The notes: a model not told the origin generated them from the sequence alone. Counted from the first letter of the stretch, positions 9,007 to 16,159 are shown. The stretch is DNA of 44,345 nt from Candidatus Methanodesulfokora washburnensis (GCF_003947435.1 NZ_RCOS01000030.1:1-44345); one strand, 5' to 3'. Program-made: numbers and translations.

Positions 9007-9213
9007 ATGGTTAAGGGTGAGATGAAGGTCCGCTTTGATCCAGAGGCAGACATACTTTACATACTCATCAAGGAAGGCCCCCTAAAGGACACCGTAGAGA
9101 TAGCAGATGATCTTTTTGTGGAGATATCTGAGGATGGCTCCATAGCAGGTTTGGAGGTCTGGAGAGCAAGAGAACACTTGTTAAAGAACTTGGTAGAGCA
9201 CAAAAAGCCATAA
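9007..9213 (+). CDS. DUF2283 protein, likely antitoxin (copy 1)
   Basis: A 68-aa protein with the DUF2283 core: KVRFDPEADILYILI, then DDLFVEISEDGSIAGLEVW and a C-terminal helix ending AREHLLKNL. ATG 9007 is chosen because a purine-rich ribosome-binding site (GGAGAGG) lies just before it; an in-frame TTG at 8971 would add 12 unusual residues. It follows the DUF4258 gene as the presumed antitoxin. It converges on the PfpI gene across an AT-rich spacer (9214-9321) with T-runs that could end both transcripts. Confidence 0.78.
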   Translation: MVKGEMKVRFDPEADILYILIKEGPLKDTVEIADDLFVEISEDGSIAGLEVWRAREHLLKNLVEHKKP

Positions 9214-9321
9214 TACAGAAAATTTGCTTTCTACAATTTTTATCTTAGTTAAGACAGTATATTAAACTATATTTATAAAAATAAAAAAGTTGGGACGGTG
9301 GATTCTATTACCGCCTTTTTA

Positions 9322-9876
9322 TCACTTTAATAGCTTCAGAAACTCCCTCATGAATGCTGGAAGATCTGGCCATGCCCTGCTGGTCACCAGATTTCCGTCC
9401 ACCACAACCTCAGTATCAACATATTTTGCTCCAGCTGTCTCCACATCAGGCTTAACAGCTATGTAGCTTGTCGCTTTCCTGCCTTTCAGCAGGCCATATG
9501 CAGCTAGAACCAATGGGCCATGACATATAGCTGCAACGGGTTTATTCTTCTCAAAGAAATGTTTGACCAGCTTCTCCAGCTCGGGATAGGTCCTTATGAA
9601 CTCAGGAGCTCTCCCTCCTGGTATCACAAGGCCCTCATATTCCTCCGGCTTCACGTCCTTAAACGCCTTGGAAACCCATGGAAATCTGTATCCGGGCTTC
9701 TCGCTGTAGGTCTCCCATCCCGGCTCAAAGTCATGGACAACAGTGAAGAGAACATCTTTTTTCGATGGAGCAGCTACATCCACCTCATATCCAGCCTCCT
9801 TCAGCCTGTAGTATGGATAAAAGATCTCCTGGGCCTCAACACCATCTCCAGCTATTATCAGGACTTTCTTCGCCAT
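9322..9876 (-). CDS. DJ-1/PfpI family glutamine-amidotransferase-like protein
   Basis: A 184-aa class-I glutamine amidotransferase fold protein. The nucleophile elbow AICHGP places Cys-118 and His-119, with Glu-14 in GDGVEAQE as the third residue. VIPGGRAPEFIRT is the usual PfpI signature. Family members are variously reported as intracellular proteases, deglycases or glyoxalases, and the exact activity of this one cannot be decided. The gene is single, with ATG 9876 directly after a purine-rich stretch. Confidence 0.88.
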   Translation of the reverse strand: MAKKVLIIAGDGVEAQEIFYPYYRLKEAGYEVDVAAPSKKDVLFTVVHDFEPGWETYSEKPGYRFPWVSKAFKDVKPEEYEGLVIPGGRAPEFIRTYPELEKLVKHFFEKNKPVAAICHGPLVLAAYGLLKGRKATSYIAVKPDVETAGAKYVDTEVVVDGNLVTSRAWPDLPAFMREFLKLLK

Positions 9877-9997
9877 AGATACCCCCTAATACAAGAAAGG
9901 GGAATCTTAAAAACTTTACTAGAAGCAGAAGTTGAAGTCTAAATTTATTTAAAGTCATAGCAGTCTAGAACGGTCAAATCTCCTCACCTAGAAAGCT

Positions 9998-10260
9998 CTA
10001 TATCACTTCCTCTGCAATTCTCCACATCTCTTTTGCAACATCTTTTGGAGCTGATTATTGTCTTGCAGTAATCATAATCTAAGAGGAATTTATGGGCTCC
10101 TTTACATATTTATCCTCACACTTCCCGCTTTTCTAAGAGTTTCAACTTCTTTAACAGAGAAGGCCTCTGCTATAATCTCTCCAACTAAGTGGATCCTCAG
10201 GGATCCTGAAAAATTATCACAAAGATTGATGACAAGAGGCAGCCAGTGGACTGAAGCTAC
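9998..10260 (-). pseudogene. Possible decayed coding sequence in a 450-bp gap
   Basis: The 9877-10326 gap has no intact gene that I can support. On the minus strand two stretches look protein-like. One is at 10102-10260 (GSLRIHLVGEIIAEAFSVKE, then VETLRKAGSVRINM and a stop). The other, in another frame, is at 9998-10055 (SAPKDVAKEMWRIAEEVI and a stop). Neither has a start codon, and stops separate them. They may be remnants of one frameshifted gene. A plus-strand frame at 10058-10264 overlaps the same bases and has poor composition. I cannot name the ancestral family. Confidence 0.3.
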
Positions 10261-10326
10261 TTAAAATATTCAAAATACTCAGATGTAAACCGATTGCTTA
10301 TCTTTTAGTCCTAGCTCCAGCTGAAC

Positions 10327-11007
10327 GTGCCCTCCCTGAAGGAGATCGTGGACAACTACATGTCAAAAGTGCCAGGTCTAAAGGAGCACTGCGATAGATG
10401 CCTTAGGACTGAGAGATGGGGAGGAAGCGTTGTTCTAATGGTTGTTGATGCTGCTTTCACATCGATAGGACTGAACTACTTCACCGCAGTCGTGCCAAAG
10501 GTGATTGAGTTTAAGGAGAGGTTCAGCGAGATAAAGAGGCTGAGTGATCTGGCCCATTGTGATGTTGAGAAACTGAGATCGGTGTGGAAAAACAGGAGAT
10601 CATGGGAAATGGCAAAGAACATTGCTTTTTATCTTTCCACCTTGGATGAGGATGATAGAAGGGCAATAAGAAGGTGGGCAAGCAGCTCAAAGCTGGAGAG
10701 CTGGAGGGATGATCCCATAGGAAGGATAAAAGGTGTGGGAATCGTCACATTTCAGTACCTCAGGATGATGGGCGGAATAGATACAGTGATGCCCGATAAG
10801 ATAGTGAAGAGGGTTATAAACGGAATTCTCAGGGAGGCTGGAATGGAGCCTGTTGAGGATGATATAGAATTCATCAGAAAAGCTGAAAACATCGCAATAA
10901 GCTGTGGATACAGACCTATAGAGCTCTGCTGGATGACATGGCTTGTCCAGCAGGAGGGAAAAAAGATGAGGATGGAGAAGTACTCAGACCTTCTGCAAAA
11001 CATATGA
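10327..11007 (+). CDS. Uncharacterised protein with a helix-hairpin-helix-like segment
   Basis: A 226-aa soluble protein beginning with GTG. Near residues 133-160 it contains GRIKGVGIVTFQYLRMMGG followed by IDTVMPDKIVKRVI. This recalls the HhH-GPD region of DNA glycosylases (helix-hairpin-helix, then a conserved Asp before a helix). The rest does not resemble a full glycosylase, and no FeS-cluster Cys cluster is present at the C-terminus. It could be a distant DNA-repair or DNA-binding protein, but function is unassigned. It precedes kptA by 70 bp on the same strand. Confidence 0.6.
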   Translation: MPSLKEIVDNYMSKVPGLKEHCDRCLRTERWGGSVVLMVVDAAFTSIGLNYFTAVVPKVIEFKERFSEIKRLSDLAHCDVEKLRSVWKNRRSWEMAKNIAFYLSTLDEDDRRAIRRWASSSKLESWRDDPIGRIKGVGIVTFQYLRMMGGIDTVMPDKIVKRVINGILREAGMEPVEDDIEFIRKAENIAISCGYRPIELCWMTWLVQQEGKKMRMEKYSDLLQNI

Positions 11008-11077
11008 GCAAGGAACAAACATTCGGCTTCTTATTCCGCATAGTTAATTTTAAAGCCACTTTTATCCAAGAGAGATT

Positions 11078-11668
11078 GTGAAGAACTCAAGAATGGAGAG
11101 GTTGAGCAAACTACTTTCCTACATTCTAAGGCATAATCCATCCTCTGTTGGAATGACGCTTGATAACAAAGGATTCTCAAGCATAACAGTGGAGGAGCTT
11201 GCAAGAAGAATCGCAACAAGAAGAGGATATGAATGGGTGAGACCTGAGCACATAGTGGAGGTTGTGGAGATCGATGAGAAGGGGAGATTTGAGATAAAGG
11301 ATGGGAGAATAAGAGCTACATATGGCCACAGCATCGATGTTGAAGCGGGCACTCCGACAAAGGATGTCGAGATTCTATATCATGGAACCACTTTAAGAGC
11401 TTGGAAAATGATAAGGGATCAGGGAATAAAGCCGGGAAAGAGGAGGTATGCGCATCTCTCATCCTCCATAGAGGATGCTCTAAGCATGGCTAGAAGACAT
11501 GGGAGAGATGTTGTTATCCTCAAGATAGATGCAAAAGCCATGATAAATGACGGATTTGAGGTGAGAAAAGCCGGAAAGGGGATATATCTGGTGAAAGAAG
11601 TCCCTCCGAAGTATATAGTCGGCATCGTTGATTTGTTCAATAACAACAAACTTTTGAAGCCACAGTAG
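11078..11668 (+). CDS. kptA: RNA 2'-phosphotransferase Tpt1/KptA
   Basis: A 196-aa member of the KptA/Tpt1 family, which transfers a 2'-phosphate from RNA to NAD, giving ADP-ribose 1'',2''-cyclic phosphate. The N-terminal winged-helix half shows LSKLLSYILRHNP and the central half ATYGHS, LYHGTT, HLSSSIEDA and GRDVVILKID, which carry the catalytic Arg-His-Arg-Arg set of the family. GTG 11078 and ATG 11093 (MERLSKLLS) are both plausible starts. Archaeal KptA has no known 2'-phosphorylated splice junction substrate, so the physiological role is open. Confidence 0.92.
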   Translation: MKNSRMERLSKLLSYILRHNPSSVGMTLDNKGFSSITVEELARRIATRRGYEWVRPEHIVEVVEIDEKGRFEIKDGRIRATYGHSIDVEAGTPTKDVEILYHGTTLRAWKMIRDQGIKPGKRRYAHLSSSIEDALSMARRHGRDVVILKIDAKAMINDGFEVRKAGKGIYLVKEVPPKYIVGIVDLFNNNKLLKPQ

Positions 11669-11711
11669 AAAGCTGGATAAATTTATATTGCATTCATGAA
11701 TACATGAACAT

Positions 11712-11852
11712 ATGAGGAGAGGAATAATATCGATAAACATCGAGCTTAAAAGGAAGCTTGAAATGCTTAGAGGAGAAAGAACATGGGATGAACTGCTGAA
11801 CACAACGATAAAGGCAAAGGGAAGTAGAAAACTTTCTGAGAGAAACTGCTGA
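11712..11852 (+). pseudogene. Frameshifted VapB-type antitoxin remnant
   Basis: The ATG at 11712 opens a 46-codon frame (RRGIISINIELKRKLEMLRG, then ERTWDELLNTTIKAKG). This is typical of archaeal VapB antitoxins with an N-terminal ribbon-helix-helix. After KAKG the family continuation is found in another frame (VENFLRETADKRNFVSKLRD, stop at about 11907), so one or two bases have been lost near 11832. A truncated PIN-domain start follows at 11882. The locus is a dead vapBC module. Confidence 0.7.
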
Positions 11853-11881
11853 TAAAAGGAATTTCGTTTCAAAACTGAGGG

Positions 11882-11938
11882 ATGACGTTGAAACAGGTTC
11901 TAATTGATACAGATTTTCTCATCAGCATGGGAGGTTAA
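11882..11938 (+). pseudogene. VapC (PIN-domain toxin) start codon region, truncated to 18 residues
   Basis: The frame reads MTLKQVLIDTDFLISMGG then stop. Hydrophobic-Ile-Asp-Thr-Asp-Phe-Leu-Ile is the first beta strand of PIN nucleases, with the first catalytic Asp. The rest of the domain (normally about 130 residues) is absent. The DUF4258/DUF2283 pair begins two bases after the stop. The last bases of this remnant (GGGAGG at 11929-11934) now act as a good ribosome-binding site for the DUF4258 gene. Confidence 0.7.
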
Positions 11939-11940
11939 GC

Positions 11941-12192
11941 ATGGGAATTAAAGAAATAGACTTTACTGCACACGCAAAAGAGAAACTTAAGCGATTGATG
12001 GGTTTAGGTGTTACTAAGGAGAAAGTTCTAGAAATTATTAGAAATCCCGAGAAGATTGTCTATGGCCGTTATGGAAGGAGAATTGCGCAAGGTTTATTAA
12101 CTGGTGAGTTAGTATTAAGGATTGTGTACGAAGAAAATGAGAAGATCCTAGTCATCACGGTTTATCCCTGTAGGAGGGAGAGGTATAAATGA
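11941..12192 (+). CDS. DUF4258 protein, likely toxin of a DUF4258/DUF2283 pair (copy 2)
   Basis: An 83-aa protein with the DUF4258 pattern: DFTAHAKEKLKRLMGLGVTK, then EKVLEIIRNPEKIVYGRYGR and the terminal strands LVLRIVYEENEKILVITVYP. The full strand ending in VITVYP is closer to the family consensus than copy 1. The stop overlaps the start of the DUF2283 gene by 4 bp (ATGA), implying coupled translation. It sits exactly at the truncation point of the vapC remnant. The toxin role is inferred from family context. Confidence 0.8.
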   Translation: MGIKEIDFTAHAKEKLKRLMGLGVTKEKVLEIIRNPEKIVYGRYGRRIAQGLLTGELVLRIVYEENEKILVITVYPCRRERYK

Positions 12193-12410
12193 GAATAAAA
12201 TATGACAGAGAGGGCGACATCCTAGACATATTAATTAGGGATAAACAGATACATCATGCTGAGGAATATGATCAAGTGATAATAAATTATGATGAAGAAA
12301 ATAAAATTGTTGAAATAGAAATACTTGATGCAAGTAAGATGTTTGGAGATATTCTAATGGAAGTTCTCAAGGTTCCCGAGAGGAGAGTTGTTGAGATAGC
12401 TCGCACTTAA
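12189..12410 (+). CDS. DUF2283 protein, likely antitoxin (copy 2)
   Basis: A 73-aa DUF2283 protein: RIKYDREGDILDILI at the start, then QVIINYDEENKIVEIEILDA, with a C-terminal helix running through ILMEVLKVPERRV. It overlaps the DUF4258 stop codon by 4 bp, which supports a stoichiometric two-protein unit. In the family, DUF2283 is thought to neutralise DUF4258. Local base composition is more AT-rich than the neighbouring kptA gene, which suits a transferred module. Confidence 0.8.
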   Translation: MRIKYDREGDILDILIRDKQIHHAEEYDQVIINYDEENKIVEIEILDASKMFGDILMEVLKVPERRVVEIART

Positions 12411-12509
12411 GAAGAACCATGTGATAAAATGTTAGCTATCAGAGATGAAAGCAGCTTCATTTCCCTTCAAATTTATCCTGCTGATAGAGGCTAATTTGCC
12501 CTTGACAGT

Positions 12510-13187
12510 TCAGTTCCAATAACAGCTAACATCCGCCCTCTGGAAAGCACCTGTGTAGGTCACAGTCTGATCCACCACCTTCCCAGTTCTTCCGTCAATC
12601 GAGCCAACGTAAACTGTGGCTGTCTTTATGGGGATGTTCCTGCTGTCATAAAGTGTTATCACAATCCTGACGTTTGTTGCCGCATTATATCCTGCGTTGA
12701 AAAGAACTATGTGAAATACAGCTGAGGATGTTCCGCAGACAGCACAACCTGCTGATCCCTCATACCACCAGTGGACAACATGAACATCAGCTTCCTCAAG
12801 CCTTGAATTAATAGATTTGCATGCAGATAGCTCAGTTTTGCACGATAGGAGCTCATTTGACATATTTCTAACTCCTCCTGACAGGTTTACATAGCCTGAA
12901 AGATTTTTTATGCACAGAAATAGGGACTCATTTATCCTGAGGAGATTTCCCCTGAGAATATCTATCTCTCTTTTGGCTTTCTCAAGCTCCTGTTCAGCCT
13001 TGGACAAGTTCATTTCTACTTCTTCTAGCCTAGACTTAGTGGTATTGAGGGCATTTTCAGCTTCTTTTGCAGCATTCTGAGTACTAAGGAGTTTCTTCTC
13101 CAGATCAGCAGAGTAGAAGTAGTAATTGAGCGCAAAAGCCACGGATATCACGAGAAGAACTGAGAGTCCCAGAATTTCTAGCTTCAT
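12510..13187 (-). CDS. Membrane-anchored coiled-coil protein with C-terminal beta domain
   Basis: A 225-aa protein with an N-terminal uncleaved signal-anchor (about residues 4-25). A long heptad coiled coil follows (about 28-85), with several N-x-S/T sequons that could be glycosylated outside the cell. The C-terminal part (about 135-225) is rich in beta strands and has a C-x2-C (GSAGCAVCGTS) and a pattern NAATNVRIVITLYDSRNIPI. This resembles small Ig-like/FxLYD-type domains of archaeal surface proteins. It probably projects from the outer face of the membrane. No partner gene is evident, and its function is unknown. Confidence 0.7.
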   Translation of the reverse strand: MKLEILGLSVLLVISVAFALNYYFYSADLEKKLLSTQNAAKEAENALNTTKSRLEEVEMNLSKAEQELEKAKREIDILRGNLLRINESLFLCIKNLSGYVNLSGGVRNMSNELLSCKTELSACKSINSRLEEADVHVVHWWYEGSAGCAVCGTSSAVFHIVLFNAGYNAATNVRIVITLYDSRNIPIKTATVYVGSIDGRTGKVVDQTVTYTGAFQRADVSCYWN

Positions 13188-13325
13188 CGCAATCCCTCTG
13201 CAGAAGGTTGCTGAGCATTCTTAAAGTTAGTTTTGAAGGTGTCTTCCGCGGACATTGAGCAATGAATTTTCTGAACATAGAAGGAAAAGCATAAACTTAA
13301 ATTAGTCATACATTTTCATGAGAAT

Positions 13326-13547
13326 ATGAGAGTTGAGGAGTGGGAGAAGGAGGATAGGGAGTTCAGGGAGATAAGAAGGAGAAATGCTGATTGGGAATTC
13401 ATAAAAGCCCAGCCTCCGCATATAAGGGCAGCATTACTGTATTTCATCGAGAAAGGGGACATATACAGGGCAGCAAGAATTGCCGGCATGACAGTAGGGG
13501 AGTTCAATGAACACAGGTATAGGGCAAGGATACCAAACATCACGTGA
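13326..13547 (+). CDS. Small HTH-like protein, possible orphan antitoxin
   Basis: A 73-aa charged protein whose second half reads ALLYFIEKGDIYRAARIAGM then TVGEFNEHRYRARIP. The segment YRAARIAGMTVGEFNEH has the spacing of a small helix-turn-helix as found in UPF0175-type antitoxins (AAxLAGVSxxEFxE). An AT-rich TATA-like region precedes it, and a purine-rich stretch is followed by ATG 13326. No toxin gene is adjacent; the next gene encodes an MNT nucleotidyltransferase. I regard the antitoxin idea as a weak inference. Confidence 0.6.
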   Translation: MRVEEWEKEDREFREIRRRNADWEFIKAQPPHIRAALLYFIEKGDIYRAARIAGMTVGEFNEHRYRARIPNIT

Positions 13548-13657
13548 TCTCCAGCAGGAGAATCCCCTGAGTAGGGATCTGGAAATTTTGTGCCAACAGG
13601 GATTAAGCACTCCTTATGAAAATTTATATATTGTGAACAACAGCTTGATCTGTGGAG

Positions 13658-14012
13658 ATGCAAAAACTCCTGAGTGAGATAGGTCTGGGACAAGATGATG
13701 GGAATAATAAGGTTCGGATCGAGGGTCAAGGGATATTCGCATGAGTCATCGGATGAGGACATCTTAGTGATAACAAGAAGCAAGGGAGGGGAGGTTATCT
13801 ACAAGGAGGGAAAGCATATCCTTGTTGTCTCCCTTCAGGATTTCATTGAGGAGGTGTTAAAGGCCTCCCCTCTTGTCTCTGCAGTTCTATCCGGATATGA
13901 AATAATATACGCTAAATATCCTGTCTACTTCTGGATTGAAAGAGCAAGCGAGATGCTCAGGAGAGCCGGATCAATTCATGTTGACAAAGGTGGGGTGCGT
14001 GATTTTGCCTGA
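13658..14012 (+). CDS. MNT-type minimal nucleotidyltransferase, probable N-terminal frameshift
   Basis: From 13695 the frame encodes MGIIRFGSRVKGYSHESSDE and DILVITRSK, the GSxxxG-type and [DE]xD catalytic motifs of a minimal nucleotidyltransferase (MNT). In MNT/HEPN pairs this protein is the antitoxin and AMPylates the HEPN toxin. Starting at ATG 13695 leaves almost no helix before the catalytic strand. A better start, ATG 13658 (MQKLLSEIGLGQD), follows a TATA box (ATTTATATA at 13621-13629) but is in another frame, so a one-base shift near 13690 is likely. The gene may be inactive, or the assembly may have an indel. The stop overlaps the HEPN gene. Confidence 0.7.
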
Positions 14013-14451
14013 CTTGGAGATGGCGAGAGAGTTTGCGAGAAGGGCAAAGGAGGATCTCAGGAGCTCAAAAGTGCTTCTTGAGAATGGTCTTTATGCTGAT
14101 TCTGTATATCATGCTCAACAAGCAGCGGAGAAAATTGTAAAATCGATATTGCTGTTAAATGACATAATAGTTGCAGAGCAACTTGTGGCATCCCATTTTG
14201 TGAGTGCTATAGTATCAAAATCACCTGATGAATGGTCGGAAAAGCTATCAGATATAGCCAAAGATCTTATAGATCTGGAGAAAGAGTGGCTGAGGAGCAG
14301 ATATCCGATGAGGAAGTTTGGGAAGCTTGTGATTCCATCAAGTTTGTACGATCTAAAAAAGGCAGAAGAGCTTTATGAAAAAGCGAGAACAATTTTAGAG
14401 ACAATACTGACATATGCAGAAGAGGTATATGGAGTAAAACTGATCGATTAA
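13978..14451 (+). CDS. HEPN-domain protein, toxin partner of the MNT gene
   Basis: A 157-aa four-helix HEPN protein with the block RAKEDLRSSKVLLENGLYAD followed by SVYHAQQAAEKIVKSILL, the standard HEPN first two helices. A later R-S-R-Y-P segment (about residues 121-125) sits where the catalytic R-x4-6-H motif lies in many HEPN RNases. Here the His is not obvious, so nuclease activity is uncertain. ATG 13978 overlaps the MNT gene by 35 bp; ATG 14020 just after the MNT stop is an alternative. The two genes form a typical MNT-then-HEPN pair. Confidence 0.82.
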   Translation: MLTKVGCVILPDLEMAREFARRAKEDLRSSKVLLENGLYADSVYHAQQAAEKIVKSILLLNDIIVAEQLVASHFVSAIVSKSPDEWSEKLSDIAKDLIDLEKEWLRSRYPMRKFGKLVIPSSLYDLKKAEELYEKARTILETILTYAEEVYGVKLID

Positions 14452-14539
14452 GCTGAATTTGGAATCTAGGGCTCTCTGAAAATTTGTTCTCAAGCCCAAT
14501 TAGTAATTTACCTCCATCACTTTCAGAAAGTTCCTAAAA

Positions 14540-15289
14540 TCAAACACCTGCAGCAAGAGCCATTTTCACTACCTTAAATGCCTCCTGAAAATCTGGAACC
14601 TCCCCGAATACAACAGGCCTCAGCTCAGAGCTCCACCTTGCTTGAAGCCTCTTCAGTCCGGAGATAATTGATGATATATCTGTTCTGATATTATAAAAAT
14701 TCAGTTTCTGTGTTAAAAGATTACTATCGATTGAAATACCTTTCCTCACGAGGAACCAAGCATCATAGAGATCTCTTGCACTTCCCCTCACAAAAGCAGC
14801 TCTTATCTTCTCAGCCAACACTTCTCTTAAGTCCATTCCCCTGAGAAATGCTATGGGAATACCGTAATAAGGCTCATCCAGTCTGACAGAAAGAGGATCA
14901 AGAGCAACACTCTCCCTTCTGCTTATCTCCACTCTGACATGGCAAAGGTCCTTTTCGGATGTGTAAAGAGGCCCTCTGACGCTTATCCTGAACATCAGAA
15001 CATAATCATCATCTTTTATCACTTTCACTGAATTTTTTGCACCAAAGAGCTCAAGAACTAGGGTTAGTTCCTCAATTGACTCCTCTATCTGCCCCAACTG
15101 AGTGAAATCTAGGTCATCTGAGAACCTGTTCAGACCGTGGAAGAACCACAGATAGGTGCCTCCCTTCATCACTATCGGCCAGTTTCTAAGGGCATACATC
15201 ACAAGAGCCTGCACATACCTCTTCTCCTCCTGCCAGAGTCTTACTCCTCTCGCTTTAGCTAACTTTGCCAGTTCCTCCTTAGTCAGCAT
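14540..15289 (-). CDS. abiEii: AbiEii nucleotidyltransferase toxin of an AbiE system
   Basis: A 249-aa AbiEii/AbiGii-type nucleotidyltransferase. The motif I block GGTYLWFFHGLNRFSDDLDF (about residues 44-63) holds the GG and the D-x-D pair, and GSARDLYDAWFLVRKG is the conserved C-terminal helix. ATG 15289 is preferred over 15304 because GAGGT lies five bases before it. Start and stop overlap with abiEi, so translation is coupled. In bacteria, AbiEii transfers nucleotides to tRNA or other targets and arrests growth after phage infection. The same role here is an inference from the family. Confidence 0.9.
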   Translation of the reverse strand: MLTKEELAKLAKARGVRLWQEEKRYVQALVMYALRNWPIVMKGGTYLWFFHGLNRFSDDLDFTQLGQIEESIEELTLVLELFGAKNSVKVIKDDDYVLMFRISVRGPLYTSEKDLCHVRVEISRRESVALDPLSVRLDEPYYGIPIAFLRGMDLREVLAEKIRAAFVRGSARDLYDAWFLVRKGISIDSNLLTQKLNFYNIRTDISSIISGLKRLQARWSSELRPVVFGEVPDFQEAFKVVKMALAAGV

Positions 15290-15849
15290 ATACCTCTCAC
15301 CCACTTCGCAACTCTTCTTGCTCTTGGACTTTTCAGCATGGAGAAGTTCTCTGCCATCCTGCTAAGAATGTCCATATTCAGCTCTATGCCGTCTGGCGGT
15401 GAATAGCCAAAGTAAACCATGTCAAGAACTGCTTTTTCTGGAATTGCCACATGAACATAGCTTTTCTGCCTGTCAAGCCTTTTATATCCAAAGAAGAGCA
15501 TTGGATTTATCCTCCTGTATCTAATTCCCAGATTCTTCAGGCTTAAGCTTTGCCTTGTTGTAACGCAATCTATCAAGACCGGAACTTGATCTAGAAGATC
15601 CTGAAGGTAGAGAGCTGAGTGCATGGAGATGTAGGAGGGCTCTACCAGCTGAGTGGCAAGCACAAACTCATCATCCGTCAGGGCTATTATCCCCTTTCTC
15701 GGCCTCCAAGCCCAATTTTTGGACACAAGACGGGCTGCGTATACCTTTGCATGACTTCTTGGTATCCCCAGTAGGATAGATAGCTGCTTTACATCGACCA
15801 CAAGCCTACCTGAGGACTCCAGCAATTCCTTGATCTCGTATAAACGCAT
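15283..15849 (-). CDS. abiEi: AbiEi antitoxin and autorepressor-like winged-helix protein
   Basis: A 188-aa protein with an N-terminal winged helix (about residues 1-60: VVDVKQLSILLGIPRSHAKV, then YAARLVSKNWAWRPRKG) and the AbiEi C-terminal domain (YISMHSALYLQDLLDQVPV, then VTTRQSLSLKNLGIRYRR and IPEKAVLDMVYFG). It precedes and overlaps abiEii, as in all AbiE operons. In studied AbiE systems the antitoxin binds inverted repeats in its own promoter and represses it. A perfect palindrome in the right place lies at 15858-15881. Confidence 0.9.
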   Translation of the reverse strand: MRLYEIKELLESSGRLVVDVKQLSILLGIPRSHAKVYAARLVSKNWAWRPRKGIIALTDDEFVLATQLVEPSYISMHSALYLQDLLDQVPVLIDCVTTRQSLSLKNLGIRYRRINPMLFFGYKRLDRQKSYVHVAIPEKAVLDMVYFGYSPPDGIELNMDILSRMAENFSMLKSPRARRVAKWVRGIC

Positions 15850-15857
15850 TATTCACT

Positions 15858-15906
15858 CTGGGTAACAGAATTGTTACCCAGATTTAACTTTTGGTTCTAT
15901 AAATAT
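15858..15906 (-). promoter_or_regulatory. abiE promoter with perfect palindromic operator
   Basis: A perfect inverted repeat at 15858-15881 has 10-bp arms CTGGGTAACA and TGTTACCCAG around GAAT. It starts 9 bp upstream of the abiEi ATG. A TATA-like element for the minus strand lies at about 15897-15906, which puts the expected transcription start (about 25 nt downstream) inside the palindrome. A repressor bound here would block initiation. AbiEi is the obvious candidate because AbiEi proteins are known to autoregulate through inverted repeats. Confidence 0.75.
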
Positions 15907-16012
15907 ATTATTGCAGTATATAAAAACAAGGTAAAAATTTTGAGAAATACCTGAATCTAACTGAGATTATGGAAAACTTTTTTTTAATCTCAACTAATTA
16001 GCCTTATCTTAG

Positions 16013-16113
16013 CGGGCACAGGGGGAGCTGGGGAAACCCGGCTGAGAGGGCAGCTTGTGGCTGCCGACCCCTCGAACCTGATCCGGGTAATGCCGGCGTA
16101 GGGATCGTGCCCG
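16013..16113 (+). ncRNA. TPP riboswitch (THI element) of thiC
   Basis: The closing helix P1 pairs CGGGCAC (16013-16019) with GTGCCCG (16107-16113). Inside are the invariant CTGAGA loop (16042-16047), a variable hairpin GGCAGC/GCTGCC, then the AACCTGAT segment and the CCGG-GTAATG-CCGG hairpin followed by CGTAGGGA. This matches the thiamin-pyrophosphate aptamer from end to end. It lies directly before thiC, the classic target gene. TPP aptamers in archaea are uncommon; Thermoplasmatales are the well-known case. The switch should lower ThiC production when TPP is plentiful. Confidence 0.95.
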
Positions 16114-16140
16114 GGATGCCTTCTTAGCCGGTATCCTCCT

Positions 16141-16159
16141 GATCCCGCTGGAAGGGGTC
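16141..16159 (+). promoter_or_regulatory. Hairpin abutting the thiC start codon, candidate expression platform
   Basis: GATCCC (16141-16146) can pair with GGGGTC (16154-16159), with one G-U pair, leaving a 7-nt loop. The 3' arm contains the purine run that would serve as the thiC ribosome-binding site and ends at the base before ATG 16160. Formation would hide the start region, which suggests translational control by the upstream aptamer. No T-run typical of an intrinsic terminator is present between aptamer and start. The pairing is visible; the regulatory role is inferred. Confidence 0.5.

Noticed and set aside
10058-10264. Plus-strand open frame of 68 codons
   Set aside because: Poor coding composition, no ribosome-binding site, and the opposite strand looks more protein-like.
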